The notes under the pieces were generated by a model. It saw only the letters and a list, made by a program, of their open reading frames with translations, searched no databases and was not told the DNA's origin. DNA of 25,249 bases from an uncultured Clostridia bacterium (lineage in GTDB: Bacteria > Bacillota > Clostridia > RUG12999). Numbering within the stretch: position 1 is the stretch's first letter; each line of letters begins with the position of its first letter. The position numbers were made by a program, and so were the translations under genes. The stretch is taken from NCBI GenBank assembly GCA_949739095.1, contig CATIYX010000167.1, forward strand, positions 1-25,249, in the 5' to 3' direction. Shown here piece after piece: positions 7,447 through 15,173 of this stretch.

Positions 7447-9150
7447 TTATTCTGTGTCAGATTTATTTTTATATTTTATAACTACTTCGACATGCGTCCC
7501 GTTTCCGTTGGTATCAATAAATTTTATTTTACTTTCTTCACCATACTCAAAGCGCAGTCGTTCAGAAATGTTGGAAAGCCCGTAGCTAATTTTATTATCC
7601 AAAGAGTGAATAGACGGTGCAAAAGGGTTGGAGGCAATGCCGCATCCATTATCAATCACCTCAAAGATAAGCGTATTTTCATCACGCAGATATCCATTGA
7701 TAATGATTTTTCCTTTATAATTGATATCCTTAAAACCATGTTTGACAGAGTTCTCTACAATGGGCTGAAGGATAATTTTGAGTATTTTGATATCAAGAAT
7801 ATCTTCTGCAATGTGAAACTCTACATCAAACAAATTCTCAAAACGCATTTTTTCTAAGATTAGGTAATTTTCTGCATGTTTTATTTCTTCTCTGACTGTT
7901 ATAAAATTATTGCCGTGACTTAGACTGATGCGCAGAAAGGAAGACAAAGCAAGAACAATCTGTTTGATTTCCTCTTGATTACAACTATGTGCTTTCCAGA
8001 AAATGATATCAAGTACGTTATATACAAAATGATGCTTAATCTGTGCTTGCAGAGTACAGAGTTCGGCAACGTGCTTTCTTTCTTGCTCCTGCTGGTTTTT
8101 AGTGATAAGTTCCTGGATTCTTGTGACCATATTATTAAAGCAGTATTCAAGTGAAGCGATTTCACTGTGGTGATTTTTGGGAATGTATTCCTCGGGCTTA
8201 TCCGCAAAGGCAATCATGTCGGCATTTAATTTGTTAATAACTGCAAGGCATTTCTTTGAAACAATCTTGCTTACAAGGAATATAACGACAAAAGCAACTA
8301 GGAGTAGTATCAGATTGATTTTGTTCAGCAGTTTGATAATCTCAAACATATTTTCATAGGAGGTTTCGACCACCATGTTTATTTTTCCGCCCAAAATGTC
8401 GGGGAGGTTAATTTGTTGTATAGAATGTTTGGAAAGCTGACGGTTACCTTCGGAAGAATCGGGAATCATAAGCCACAAATTTTTTCCCAGCGCTGTCTTA
8501 TCGGTGTGAGAGATAATGCAGTCACCTGCTATAATGAAGATATTGCTGCTCTCTGTTTTCAGACCGTCATATAGAGGAGCTAGGTAATCTACATTTGTAT
8601 AGAAAAGGATATAGCCCAAATCTTTGCTGCTGTAATAGTCAAATACTCTTCTACCCATGACAATGTAGGTGGTGCCGTCTTCTGTCAAAATGTCCTCCAT
8701 AATACTACAATTCGTATTGGTAAACTGACCAATAAACTCTTGACTGATCTGTTTGTAGAAATCAGGCGTTTTTCCGTCAATGCTGTATGTATGTACGCCA
8801 TCAGAGGTGATAAGTTCTGCGCAGGAGATGAGTTGCTCGTTTGAGAAGGTATACTGCATAATATCTTCAATGTTTTTCTTTTTTTCAATGTCGTTTACGA
8901 TATTTGGGTAGAGCATTAATTGCAAATAGCAGGTGTTGATGTTGTCCTCAAATTCTGCAAAGTTATAGCTGACATGGGAGGTTAGAGTGGATACATAGCT
9001 GTTTAAATATTTACCTACGATAATGTTGTAAGTAAATGTTTGCATGCACCAGTACCATAGCAAAACGGGTACAAGGGTAAATACCAGCATGAATGCTAAC
9101 AGAATACGGTGCAGCGGGAATACACTGCAAATATATTTGAACAGAGACAT
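7447..9150 (-). CDS. YesM/LytS-type sensor histidine kinase
   Basis: This 567-residue membrane kinase has a first transmembrane helix near residues 16-36 (LAFMLVFTLVPVLLWYW). An extracellular Cache-like region of about 235 residues follows, then a second helix near 275-295 (INLILLLVAFVVIFLVSKIV), a HAMP-like linker and a His_kinase (PF06580) domain. The H-box reads LQAQIKHHFVYN with phospho-accepting His374, where most family members have INPHF. The ATP-binding domain is intact: IVENSVKHGF, DNGCGI and YGLSNISERL. Its ATG overlaps the response regulator stop as TAATG, and GAGGTG (plus strand 9161-9166) is its ribosome binding site, so the pair is translationally coupled. It probably phosphorylates the adjacent regulator to control the divergent sugar importer. 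The signal is unknown. Confidence 0.92.
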   Translation of the reverse strand: MSLFKYICSVFPLHRILLAFMLVFTLVPVLLWYWCMQTFTYNIIVGKYLNSYVSTLTSHVSYNFAEFEDNINTCYLQLMLYPNIVNDIEKKKNIEDIMQYTFSNEQLISCAELITSDGVHTYSIDGKTPDFYKQISQEFIGQFTNTNCSIMEDILTEDGTTYIVMGRRVFDYYSSKDLGYILFYTNVDYLAPLYDGLKTESSNIFIIAGDCIISHTDKTALGKNLWLMIPDSSEGNRQLSKHSIQQINLPDILGGKINMVVETSYENMFEIIKLLNKINLILLLVAFVVIFLVSKIVSKKCLAVINKLNADMIAFADKPEEYIPKNHHSEIASLEYCFNNMVTRIQELITKNQQEQERKHVAELCTLQAQIKHHFVYNVLDIIFWKAHSCNQEEIKQIVLALSSFLRISLSHGNNFITVREEIKHAENYLILEKMRFENLFDVEFHIAEDILDIKILKIILQPIVENSVKHGFKDINYKGKIIINGYLRDENTLIFEVIDNGCGIASNPFAPSIHSLDNKISYGLSNISERLRFEYGEESKIKFIDTNGNGTHVEVVIKYKNKSDTE

Positions 9151-10736
9151 TATTTATATCCACCTCTCTCTTTTGAAGTAAAGCGATTTGGGGACTTTCC
9201 TGTACACTTTTTAAATATTTTATAGAAATAGTTGTCGTTAGGATAACCGACCATGGCACAGACTTCACTAACATTATATTCGCCGCTTTCAAGCAGTTTT
9301 TTTGCAATATTGATTCTATAGTTTGTTAGATATTCATGATATGTCATGCCAACTTCTTTTTTAAATAGACGCGCGAAGTGTTCTCTGCTCATGTACATGC
9401 GGCTTGCAATTTGGGAAGCAGGAAGAGATTCAGTATAGTTTGCCATAATATAGATAAGTGCATCTTGAATAGGTTTTGAGTATTTCTGAGGCAGAAAAAT
9501 TTCAGGATGGTCCATCAGTGTAACAGTAAATTCCGTAATCCATTCCTTAATATCAATCACATGCTGCAGCTGTGCAAGTTCCGTTGCGGGAGAGAGTGTG
9601 CGTCCGAATATTTCTTTAATGATGATAGGGTTAAATGAGTTTTCTCGGACCATGAAAATAGACAGCTCCAGAATATTGTTTCGTACATCATCAATATTTG
9701 GGTGGGTACACTCAGATATTCTAAAAAAGAATGCATTGATGATGGAAAGCGCTGCTTTTTTATCAAAATTTTTCAATGCAAGGCAAAAATGTTCAATTTC
9801 AGATTTTGATAAAGGCAGAAACGTGTTTGCGTTCGATTTATTAATATCCGCGTAGTCAATAATACAGTTGCCACCGAAGGCAGAGTGATGCTGAAGCGCT
9901 TTTGAAGCTTGTTCAAACGCCTTTGAAACAGCGGTAATACTCCGAAAAAACAATGAGATACCAATCGTCAAAGTTTGTCCAGTGGTATGGGAAAAATCAT
10001 CTACAATTAATTTCAGAAGGTTTAATATTCCATCAAATTTGTTTGTTGCATTTTCAAATATCAAAAGAGGTATGTTTTTGGAAGATAGCATATTAATCAG
10101 CATAAAATTCTTTGCAGACAACGTCAGCTGATTCAACATATTAATCAGTGTAATTTGCAATTTTTTCTGTAGTGAAATGTCTAAGGTATCTATATGAATC
10201 AACGCTATCATATAATTTTCATTCGGGAGGGAAATTTGATATTCCGTAAGAATTCCAGCTACTGTCTCTTCGGTAAGATTGCTTTCGTTGAGCAGCCTAT
10301 GCAGAAGCATAGAGTTATTGTAATTGATATATGCTTTACGCATATGCAAATTAGATGTGTTATTTTGCAGCTTCACTTTTGCTTTGCCCAGTGCTTCATA
10401 CAAAGTGTTTTGGTCTAAAGGTTTTAGTAAAATACTCAGTACATTATTTTCTACTGCAGATTGTGCAACATGAAAGTCTTCATAGCCGGTCAGAATAATA
10501 ATCTCAGTTTTGAGATCGGACAAACGAATATTGTTGATAAGAGTAAGTCCGTCGCCACTGTTCATACATATATCAGTGATAAGAAGGTCGGGCTCTAGGC
10601 TGCGGCATAAATCCCATGCTTCATTACCATCTTTGCAGCAGCTTGCAATATGAAATCCACAGCTTTCCCAATCTATAAAATTGACCAAACCGTCAAGCAC
10701 AATCTTTTCATCATCGACAAGAATTACATTATACAT
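9150..10736 (-). CDS. YesN-type response regulator, receiver plus AraC DNA-binding domain
   Basis: The product is 528 residues. The receiver domain (about 1-120) has the acidic pair Asp8-Asp9, phospho-accepting Asp55 in LLITDICM, Thr83 and Lys105 in LLKPL. A middle region of about 300 residues is typical of long YesN-like regulators and has no clear catalytic motif. The C-terminal AraC domain (about 425-520) includes LPASQIASRMYMSREHFARL and VSEVCAMVGYPNDNYFYKIF, ending CTGKSPNRF. AAAGGAAG (plus-strand 10745-10752) precedes ATG at 10736. It lies between the kinase-less sensor and the histidine kinase in one minus-strand operon. The expected target is the divergent substrate-binding protein and permease promoter; this is inferred from position. 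Confidence 0.93.
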   Translation of the reverse strand: MYNVILVDDEKIVLDGLVNFIDWESCGFHIASCCKDGNEAWDLCRSLEPDLLITDICMNSGDGLTLINNIRLSDLKTEIIILTGYEDFHVAQSAVENNVLSILLKPLDQNTLYEALGKAKVKLQNNTSNLHMRKAYINYNNSMLLHRLLNESNLTEETVAGILTEYQISLPNENYMIALIHIDTLDISLQKKLQITLINMLNQLTLSAKNFMLINMLSSKNIPLLIFENATNKFDGILNLLKLIVDDFSHTTGQTLTIGISLFFRSITAVSKAFEQASKALQHHSAFGGNCIIDYADINKSNANTFLPLSKSEIEHFCLALKNFDKKAALSIINAFFFRISECTHPNIDDVRNNILELSIFMVRENSFNPIIIKEIFGRTLSPATELAQLQHVIDIKEWITEFTVTLMDHPEIFLPQKYSKPIQDALIYIMANYTESLPASQIASRMYMSREHFARLFKKEVGMTYHEYLTNYRINIAKKLLESGEYNVSEVCAMVGYPNDNYFYKIFKKCTGKSPNRFTSKERGGYK

Positions 10737-10757
10737 TAGACGAACTTCCTTTCAGCA

Positions 10758-11702
10758 TTATTTAAAGACATTTTTGTTAATTTTGATATATGTTTTTTCG
10801 AGTGGATGAATAATGTAACTGACAATCTTTCTTGAGAAAATGAAACCCAGTATACCCGAAATAATACAAAGTAGGATAAAGACACTTGTCAAAAAATGCG
10901 TGAAAATTGCTTTATCACTTGCATTGAAATTCGTCACAACATCAAAATTATAATTAGTGTTATGAATCTTGATAGTTTTTATGTTTCTTTTTTTTGTGAT
11001 ACTTCGGTTATTAGTAGATGAGACAACTTCAGATTTTGTTTCATCGTTTTCAGTAACCGTAAGATGTGTATTGTCAAACACGATATAAATGGAAGGATTC
11101 TTGGTAAAATAAGTTTCTGTACAAATTTTCTGACTAAATTCTGAGGTTTTGATTGCGCTAATGACATGAAAAAGAGGGGCGCCATTGGAATCATGAATTG
11201 TTTTTCCGTACAAAAAGAAGCTGGAACAGTTGTTTGTAAAAAGACAGAGAGTGGGGTCGTAATAAATGTAAGCCGGTTGTGTAGAGATTGCTTCAAGTAT
11301 CCCTGTGCTTTTTACTGCGTCTATATCAAGATAGTTGTTTTGCGTGATGAACTCACCGTTATTCAAAACGATTGCGATGTCATAAATCGCCTGATTGTAT
11401 CTGTATTTCATAATATTTCCCAATACATTAGACAATTGTGAATTCATGGTTGTCCGATCATTATTTTCCGCGATGTATACGTCAAAAAATTTCGCAAAGG
11501 TAGTGATATCTTTGTCAACTTGTTTTAGATAGTTGTTAATATTTTGGGAATAAATTTTTGCGAGTGAGGTCGCTTTGGCAGTATAATCCTTGTACATAAT
11601 TTGATTATAAAAAGAATAATAAACAGTCATAAGAACAGATATTGTCAGAAAAATCGTAAGTGATAGTTGCAGTGTTGCATGGCGCTTTAATTTTGACAGC
11701 AT
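10758..11702 (-). CDS. kinase-less membrane sensor protein (Cache-like, two transmembrane helices)
   Basis: This 314-residue protein has the layout of the input half of a YesM-type kinase. A first transmembrane helix lies near residues 10-32 (LQLSLTIFLTISVLMTVYYS). About 220 extracellular residues follow, including the Cache-like AIYDIAIVLNNGEFITQNNY, and a second helix lies near 270-295 (FILLCIISGILGFIFSRKIV). It stops 15-20 residues after the second helix (HPLEKTYIKINKN), before any HAMP, H-box or ATPase domain. The start is ATG 11702, because AGAAGGAG lies nine bases before it; an in-frame ATG 25 codons upstream overlaps the promoter. The next gene begins 21 bases later with a proper ribosome binding site, so the truncation looks deliberate. 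It may modulate the adjacent kinase. A decayed kinase is the alternative. Confidence 0.8.
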   Translation of the reverse strand: MLSKLKRHATLQLSLTIFLTISVLMTVYYSFYNQIMYKDYTAKATSLAKIYSQNINNYLKQVDKDITTFAKFFDVYIAENNDRTTMNSQLSNVLGNIMKYRYNQAIYDIAIVLNNGEFITQNNYLDIDAVKSTGILEAISTQPAYIYYDPTLCLFTNNCSSFFLYGKTIHDSNGAPLFHVISAIKTSEFSQKICTETYFTKNPSIYIVFDNTHLTVTENDETKSEVVSSTNNRSITKKRNIKTIKIHNTNYNFDVVTNFNASDKAIFTHFLTSVFILLCIISGILGFIFSRKIVSYIIHPLEKTYIKINKNVFK

Positions 11703-11747
11703 TTCTAGCCACTCCTTCTGTAGTACAGTCTGCATTTTATATTGTTT

Positions 11748-11777
11748 ATTATAGCGCGGTAATAATTGTATTGTCAA
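11748..11777 (-). promoter_or_regulatory. sigma-A promoter of the signalling operon
   Basis: On the minus strand a perfect TTGACA (11772-11777) and a perfect TATAAT (11748-11753) are 18 bases apart. Transcription would start near 11740, about 40 bases before the chosen sensor start. The consensus match suggests appreciable constitutive expression of the three-gene sensing operon. Confidence 0.82.
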
Positions 11778-11851
11778 GTAAATTACAGTGTCTAAGTCCA
11801 GTATTTCAGAAAGAAGTCACATTATGGACAGGAAATATCACATTTGTTACA

Positions 11852-11880
11852 TTGTTTTATATTTCTAATTAAGATATAAT
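11852..11880 (+). promoter_or_regulatory. promoter of the sugar importer operon
   Basis: TTGTTT (11852-11857) and TATAAT (11875-11880) are separated by 17 bases, 50 bases before the substrate-binding protein start. The -35 is weaker than that of the opposing operon, as expected for an activator-dependent promoter. The 75 bp between the two -35 elements (11778-11851) is where a YesN-like regulator would be expected to bind; no convincing repeat was identified there. Confidence 0.7.
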
Positions 11881-11929
11881 TATAATTGTACAAAATACAC
11901 AAAGATACATAGTTGGAAGGAGAATTATT

Positions 11930-13318
11930 ATGAAAAAACTGTTAGCTGTGGCACTCGGGCTTATTCTAATGTTTTCAGCAGTAGGGTGTTCTACTTCAAA
12001 AGAGAATACAGACTCTTCGGGGAAGACGCAAATTTCTATAGGAATGTGGCCAAGAGAAAAGGATGCCGAGAAATATGAGCAATACCAAGACTTGAAAGCA
12101 CGTTTTGAAGATGCGAACCCTGACGTTGAGATTATTCCAGACAACTGGTCTTTTAGCTTGGAAACGTTCCTTGCAAAGGCTGCAAGCGGAAACCTCCCCA
12201 CACTTTATGAGGTTTATTTTACGGAAGGGCAGCGTGTCATCAATGCAGGATATTGCGCCAACCTTTCGGATGCGGTGAAAAAGTATGGTTATGAGGCAAA
12301 AATTAAGGATTCTATTAAAGACCTTATCATGAAGGATGGAAATTATTATATGGTTCCTCAATCCTCCTATAATATGGGACTATATATCAATAAACCGCTT
12401 TTTACACAGGCGGGACTCGTCAATGAAGACGGTAGTGTGAAGGTACCGCAGACTTATGAGGAACTTGCAGAGTTTGCAGGCATCATTAAAGAGAAAACAG
12501 GTCAGCCGGGTATTTGTATTTGCACGGCGAACAATACAGGAGGATGGAACTTCCTCAATATTGCATGGGCTTACGGAACAGAATTTATGAAGCAAGATGA
12601 GAGCGGTAAATGGACAGCAACATTTGATTCGCCGGAATGTGTGGCGGCGCTCCAGTGGATTAAAGATTTAAAATGGAAATACAATGCAATTCCTGAAACC
12701 TCATTTGCGACAGGAACAGAACAGCAAAAGTACTTTGGTGCAGAACAGGCAGGTATGTTTATCGGCACACCACCACAGGATGAGCTTATCAGTATTTATA
12801 ATATGAACGCCGAGGATATCTGTATTGCTTCACTTCCGGCGGGTCCTGCCGGACGGTATTCACAGGTGGGGGGTGTACTGGCGGTAGTCAAGGAAGGCAG
12901 CACACCTGAGCAGATAGACGCAGTGTTCAGATGGCTTGAGTTTACGAATAACAGTTATACGTTGAGTGAAGATGCAAAGCAGACAATGGAAAAATCCTAT
13001 CAGATAAGAGCGAATAAAGGGCTACCGATAGGATTTTATCAGTATTCACCATGGGCAGACAGTGCGGAGAAAACCGCGTTCGAGAAAGAAATTGTCGACA
13101 AATATGCGAATATTCCGGCAGCAAATGTGAAAGAATTTAATAATCCGCCTGAAGATTTACAGCTAAAACCGGAAGAACCGGTAAACTGTCAGGAACTGTA
13201 TGCGGCATTGGATGCCTGCATTCAGGAAGTCATTACTAATAACTCCGCAGACCCGGCGGCGCTGCTGAAACAGGCGTCAGCGGATTTCCAGAGAGATTAT
13301 CTGGACAGTGCAGAGTAA
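11930..13318 (+). CDS. carbohydrate ABC transporter substrate-binding lipoprotein
   Basis: The product is 462 residues, an extracellular solute-binding protein family 1 member. The signal peptide MKKLLAVALGLILMFSAVGC ends in a lipobox with lipidated Cys20, so the mature protein is membrane-anchored outside the cell. The body shows typical family features: ISIGMWPREK, FEDANPDVEIIPDNW, GNLPTLYEVYF, NMGLYINKPLF and PQTYEELAEFAGIIKE, where a sugar-binding cleft would form. GGAAGGAG precedes the ATG. It is the first gene of a long rightward operon, followed by a stable hairpin and two permeases. It probably binds an oligosaccharide released by the downstream glycosidase; the exact sugar cannot be inferred. 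Confidence 0.93.
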   Translation: MKKLLAVALGLILMFSAVGCSTSKENTDSSGKTQISIGMWPREKDAEKYEQYQDLKARFEDANPDVEIIPDNWSFSLETFLAKAASGNLPTLYEVYFTEGQRVINAGYCANLSDAVKKYGYEAKIKDSIKDLIMKDGNYYMVPQSSYNMGLYINKPLFTQAGLVNEDGSVKVPQTYEELAEFAGIIKEKTGQPGICICTANNTGGWNFLNIAWAYGTEFMKQDESGKWTATFDSPECVAALQWIKDLKWKYNAIPETSFATGTEQQKYFGAEQAGMFIGTPPQDELISIYNMNAEDICIASLPAGPAGRYSQVGGVLAVVKEGSTPEQIDAVFRWLEFTNNSYTLSEDAKQTMEKSYQIRANKGLPIGFYQYSPWADSAEKTAFEKEIVDKYANIPAANVKEFNNPPEDLQLKPEEPVNCQELYAALDACIQEVITNNSADPAALLKQASADFQRDYLDSAE

Positions 13319-13332
13319 AATAGGGACTAACA

Positions 13333-13361
13333 TTTCAGCGGCGGAATGCCCGCCGCTGAAA
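13333..13361 (+). terminator. intercistronic hairpin after the binding-protein gene
   Basis: TTTCAGCGGCGG and CCGCCGCTGAAA form a 12-bp GC-rich stem with a five-base loop, starting 15 bases after the stop codon. No T run follows (AATATAAAT instead), so it is more likely an mRNA-stabilising or partial-attenuation hairpin than a full terminator. Such elements commonly keep the binding protein more abundant than its permeases. Confidence 0.65.
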
Positions 13362-13387
13362 AATATAAATAATTGGAGAAATGTGTC

Positions 13388-14281
13388 GTGCTAAAAAAAC
13401 ACAGATTAGGAAAATTTAAAAATGATTTTTCAGCATACATACTAATGTTTCCGGCAATTTTTCTAATATTTCTGTTGATTTGGAGACCGGTTTATCAGGG
13501 ATTTATTTTATCGTTTTTTAAACTGCAAGGGTATGAACCTGTTGAATTTGTCGGTTTGCAAAACTATAAAGATATTATTTCGGAAACATTGTTTAAAACA
13601 ACAGTTTTAAATACATTTAAATATGTTGGATTATCGCTGTTGGTCGGCTTTATTCCGCCGATATTTATAGCAGTTATGTTAAATGAAGTACGTTGGTGTA
13701 AGGGGTTTATCAAGTTTGCAATCTATTTTCCAGCTATTTCGCCGGTCATTGTGACATCTTTGTTGTGGACGTTTATTTACGATCCCAGTGCGGGCGGACT
13801 TCTAAATATGATTTTATTGAAAATGGGGCTTCCGGCGCAGCAATGGCTGAATGATGCAAATAATGCGATTTTGTATATTATTATTTCAATGACATGGTCG
13901 GGATTTGGATCGGCAACCATTTTGTATTTATCCAGTATAAAGGGTATTGGTACAGACATGTACGAAGCAGCTTACATTGACGGTGCAGGGCTTTGGGCAA
14001 GAGTGTGGCATATTACCATTCCGCAAGTTTGGAGAATTGTCCTATTAATGCTGGTGAATAATATCATCGGTGTTTTTCAGGTCTTTGCACAGCCGCTTGC
14101 CATGACGGGCGGAGGACCTAACAATGCAACAGTTTCCTTGTCACTTTTGGCATACCGGTATGCCTTTGTATATCTAAAGAACGAAAAGGCGCTGGCTATT
14201 GGTATGATAACATTTGTCATGCTTGTAGTATTGACATTGTTCTACTTTTTCTTAGAAAAGAGGGTGACATATGAAGACTAA
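13388..14281 (+). CDS. sugar ABC transporter permease (MalF/UgpA type)
   Basis: This 297-residue inner-membrane protein has about six hydrophobic helices, the first at FSAYILMFPAIFLIFLLIW. The EAA loop that contacts the ATPase is present as EAAYIDGAGLWARVWHITIP, and the C-terminal segment MTGGGPNNATVSLSLLAY is characteristic of the MalF/UgpA class. I prefer the GTG at 13388, because GGAG at 13375-13378 gives a nine-base spacing; a TTG at 13373 overlapping that site would give five extra residues. The 3' end overlaps the second permease gene by 11 bases. No ATPase gene lies nearby, so it probably shares an MsmX-like ATPase encoded elsewhere, as is common for Firmicute sugar importers. Confidence 0.92.
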   Translation: MLKKHRLGKFKNDFSAYILMFPAIFLIFLLIWRPVYQGFILSFFKLQGYEPVEFVGLQNYKDIISETLFKTTVLNTFKYVGLSLLVGFIPPIFIAVMLNEVRWCKGFIKFAIYFPAISPVIVTSLLWTFIYDPSAGGLLNMILLKMGLPAQQWLNDANNAILYIIISMTWSGFGSATILYLSSIKGIGTDMYEAAYIDGAGLWARVWHITIPQVWRIVLLMLVNNIIGVFQVFAQPLAMTGGGPNNATVSLSLLAYRYAFVYLKNEKALAIGMITFVMLVVLTLFYFFLEKRVTYED

Positions 14282-15155
14282 ATTAAGCGATCCTACAGGG
14301 ATGATATGTCAGCTGGAATTCAAAACGATGAAAGTGAAAATCATTCATGGGATATTTTTTGCGGTGATGATGCTATTGTGTATGATTTGCTTGTTGCCGG
14401 TTATTTGGATGTTTTTGTCTGCATTTAAAGATACAAAAGAATTTTTGAAGATACCGCCGAGTTTCTTGCCGGAAAAGATTGATTTTTCAAAAGTAGTGGA
14501 TACATGGACGCAAAACAGTATTGGGAGAACATTTTTGAATACAACGTTTATGGCGGCGGGCGACATTCTGTTTACCATAGTGTCCAACGGTCTTGCAGGA
14601 TATGTAATATCAAGATTGAAGCCGCGCGGATCCAAGCTGTTATTTATGCTGATTATGTGGACGATGATGCTGCCGAATAATGTTAGTCAGGTGCCGTTGT
14701 TTATGACATTTACAGACTTTCCGGTAACCGGTTGGAATTTGTCCAATACATATTTGCCTATGTGGATGCTTGCCGGCGCTAATTGCTATTATCTGCTGCT
14801 GTTTAAGAGCTTTTTCGATTCAATTTCCATATCATTTTTTGAATCGGCAAAAATAGACGGTGCCACAAATTTCAAGATGTTTACAAGAATTGTGCTGCCA
14901 CTTAGCATACCAATCATAGCGGTTATTTCTATCTTTCAATTCAATAGTGCGTGGGGGAATTATTTCTGGCCTATGCTTCTGATAAATAACCATATGCAGG
15001 TAATCGGACAAAGAATTTTGACGATGAAAGGACAAATGGTGATTGACAGATATGTAATGGTTATGGCGTTTGTTATTATTCCGCCGTCAGTCATTTACAT
15101 CATTTTCCAAAGACACATTATTGGAGGGTTGACACTCGGAGGAGTCAAAGGATAG
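14271..15155 (+). CDS. sugar ABC transporter permease (MalG/AraQ type)
   Basis: The product is 294 residues, the second membrane subunit of the importer. A first helix spans roughly residues 28-50 (FFAVMMLLCMICLLPVIWMF), followed by the class-typical FLSAFKDTKEF and PPSFLPEKIDF. The EAA loop reads ESAKIDGATNFKMFTRIVLP, and the C-terminus ends GGLTLGGVKG as in MalG/AraQ proteins. AGAGGGTG precedes the ATG, and the start lies inside the end of the first permease gene, indicating tight coupling. The N-terminus before the first helix is about 25 residues, slightly long. The next gene starts 18 bases after its stop, so import and glycan degradation are probably co-transcribed. Confidence 0.92.
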   Translation: MKTKLSDPTGMICQLEFKTMKVKIIHGIFFAVMMLLCMICLLPVIWMFLSAFKDTKEFLKIPPSFLPEKIDFSKVVDTWTQNSIGRTFLNTTFMAAGDILFTIVSNGLAGYVISRLKPRGSKLLFMLIMWTMMLPNNVSQVPLFMTFTDFPVTGWNLSNTYLPMWMLAGANCYYLLLFKSFFDSISISFFESAKIDGATNFKMFTRIVLPLSIPIIAVISIFQFNSAWGNYFWPMLLINNHMQVIGQRILTMKGQMVIDRYVMVMAFVIIPPSVIYIIFQRHIIGGLTLGGVKG

Positions 15156-15173
15156 GAGGTGTGGTATAGCCAT

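Noticed and set aside
10758..11702. Sensor gene as a frameshifted kinase whose remainder lies in another frame
   Set aside because: Only 21 bases separate its stop from the response regulator start, and they hold that gene's ribosome binding site; no room for a kinase domain.
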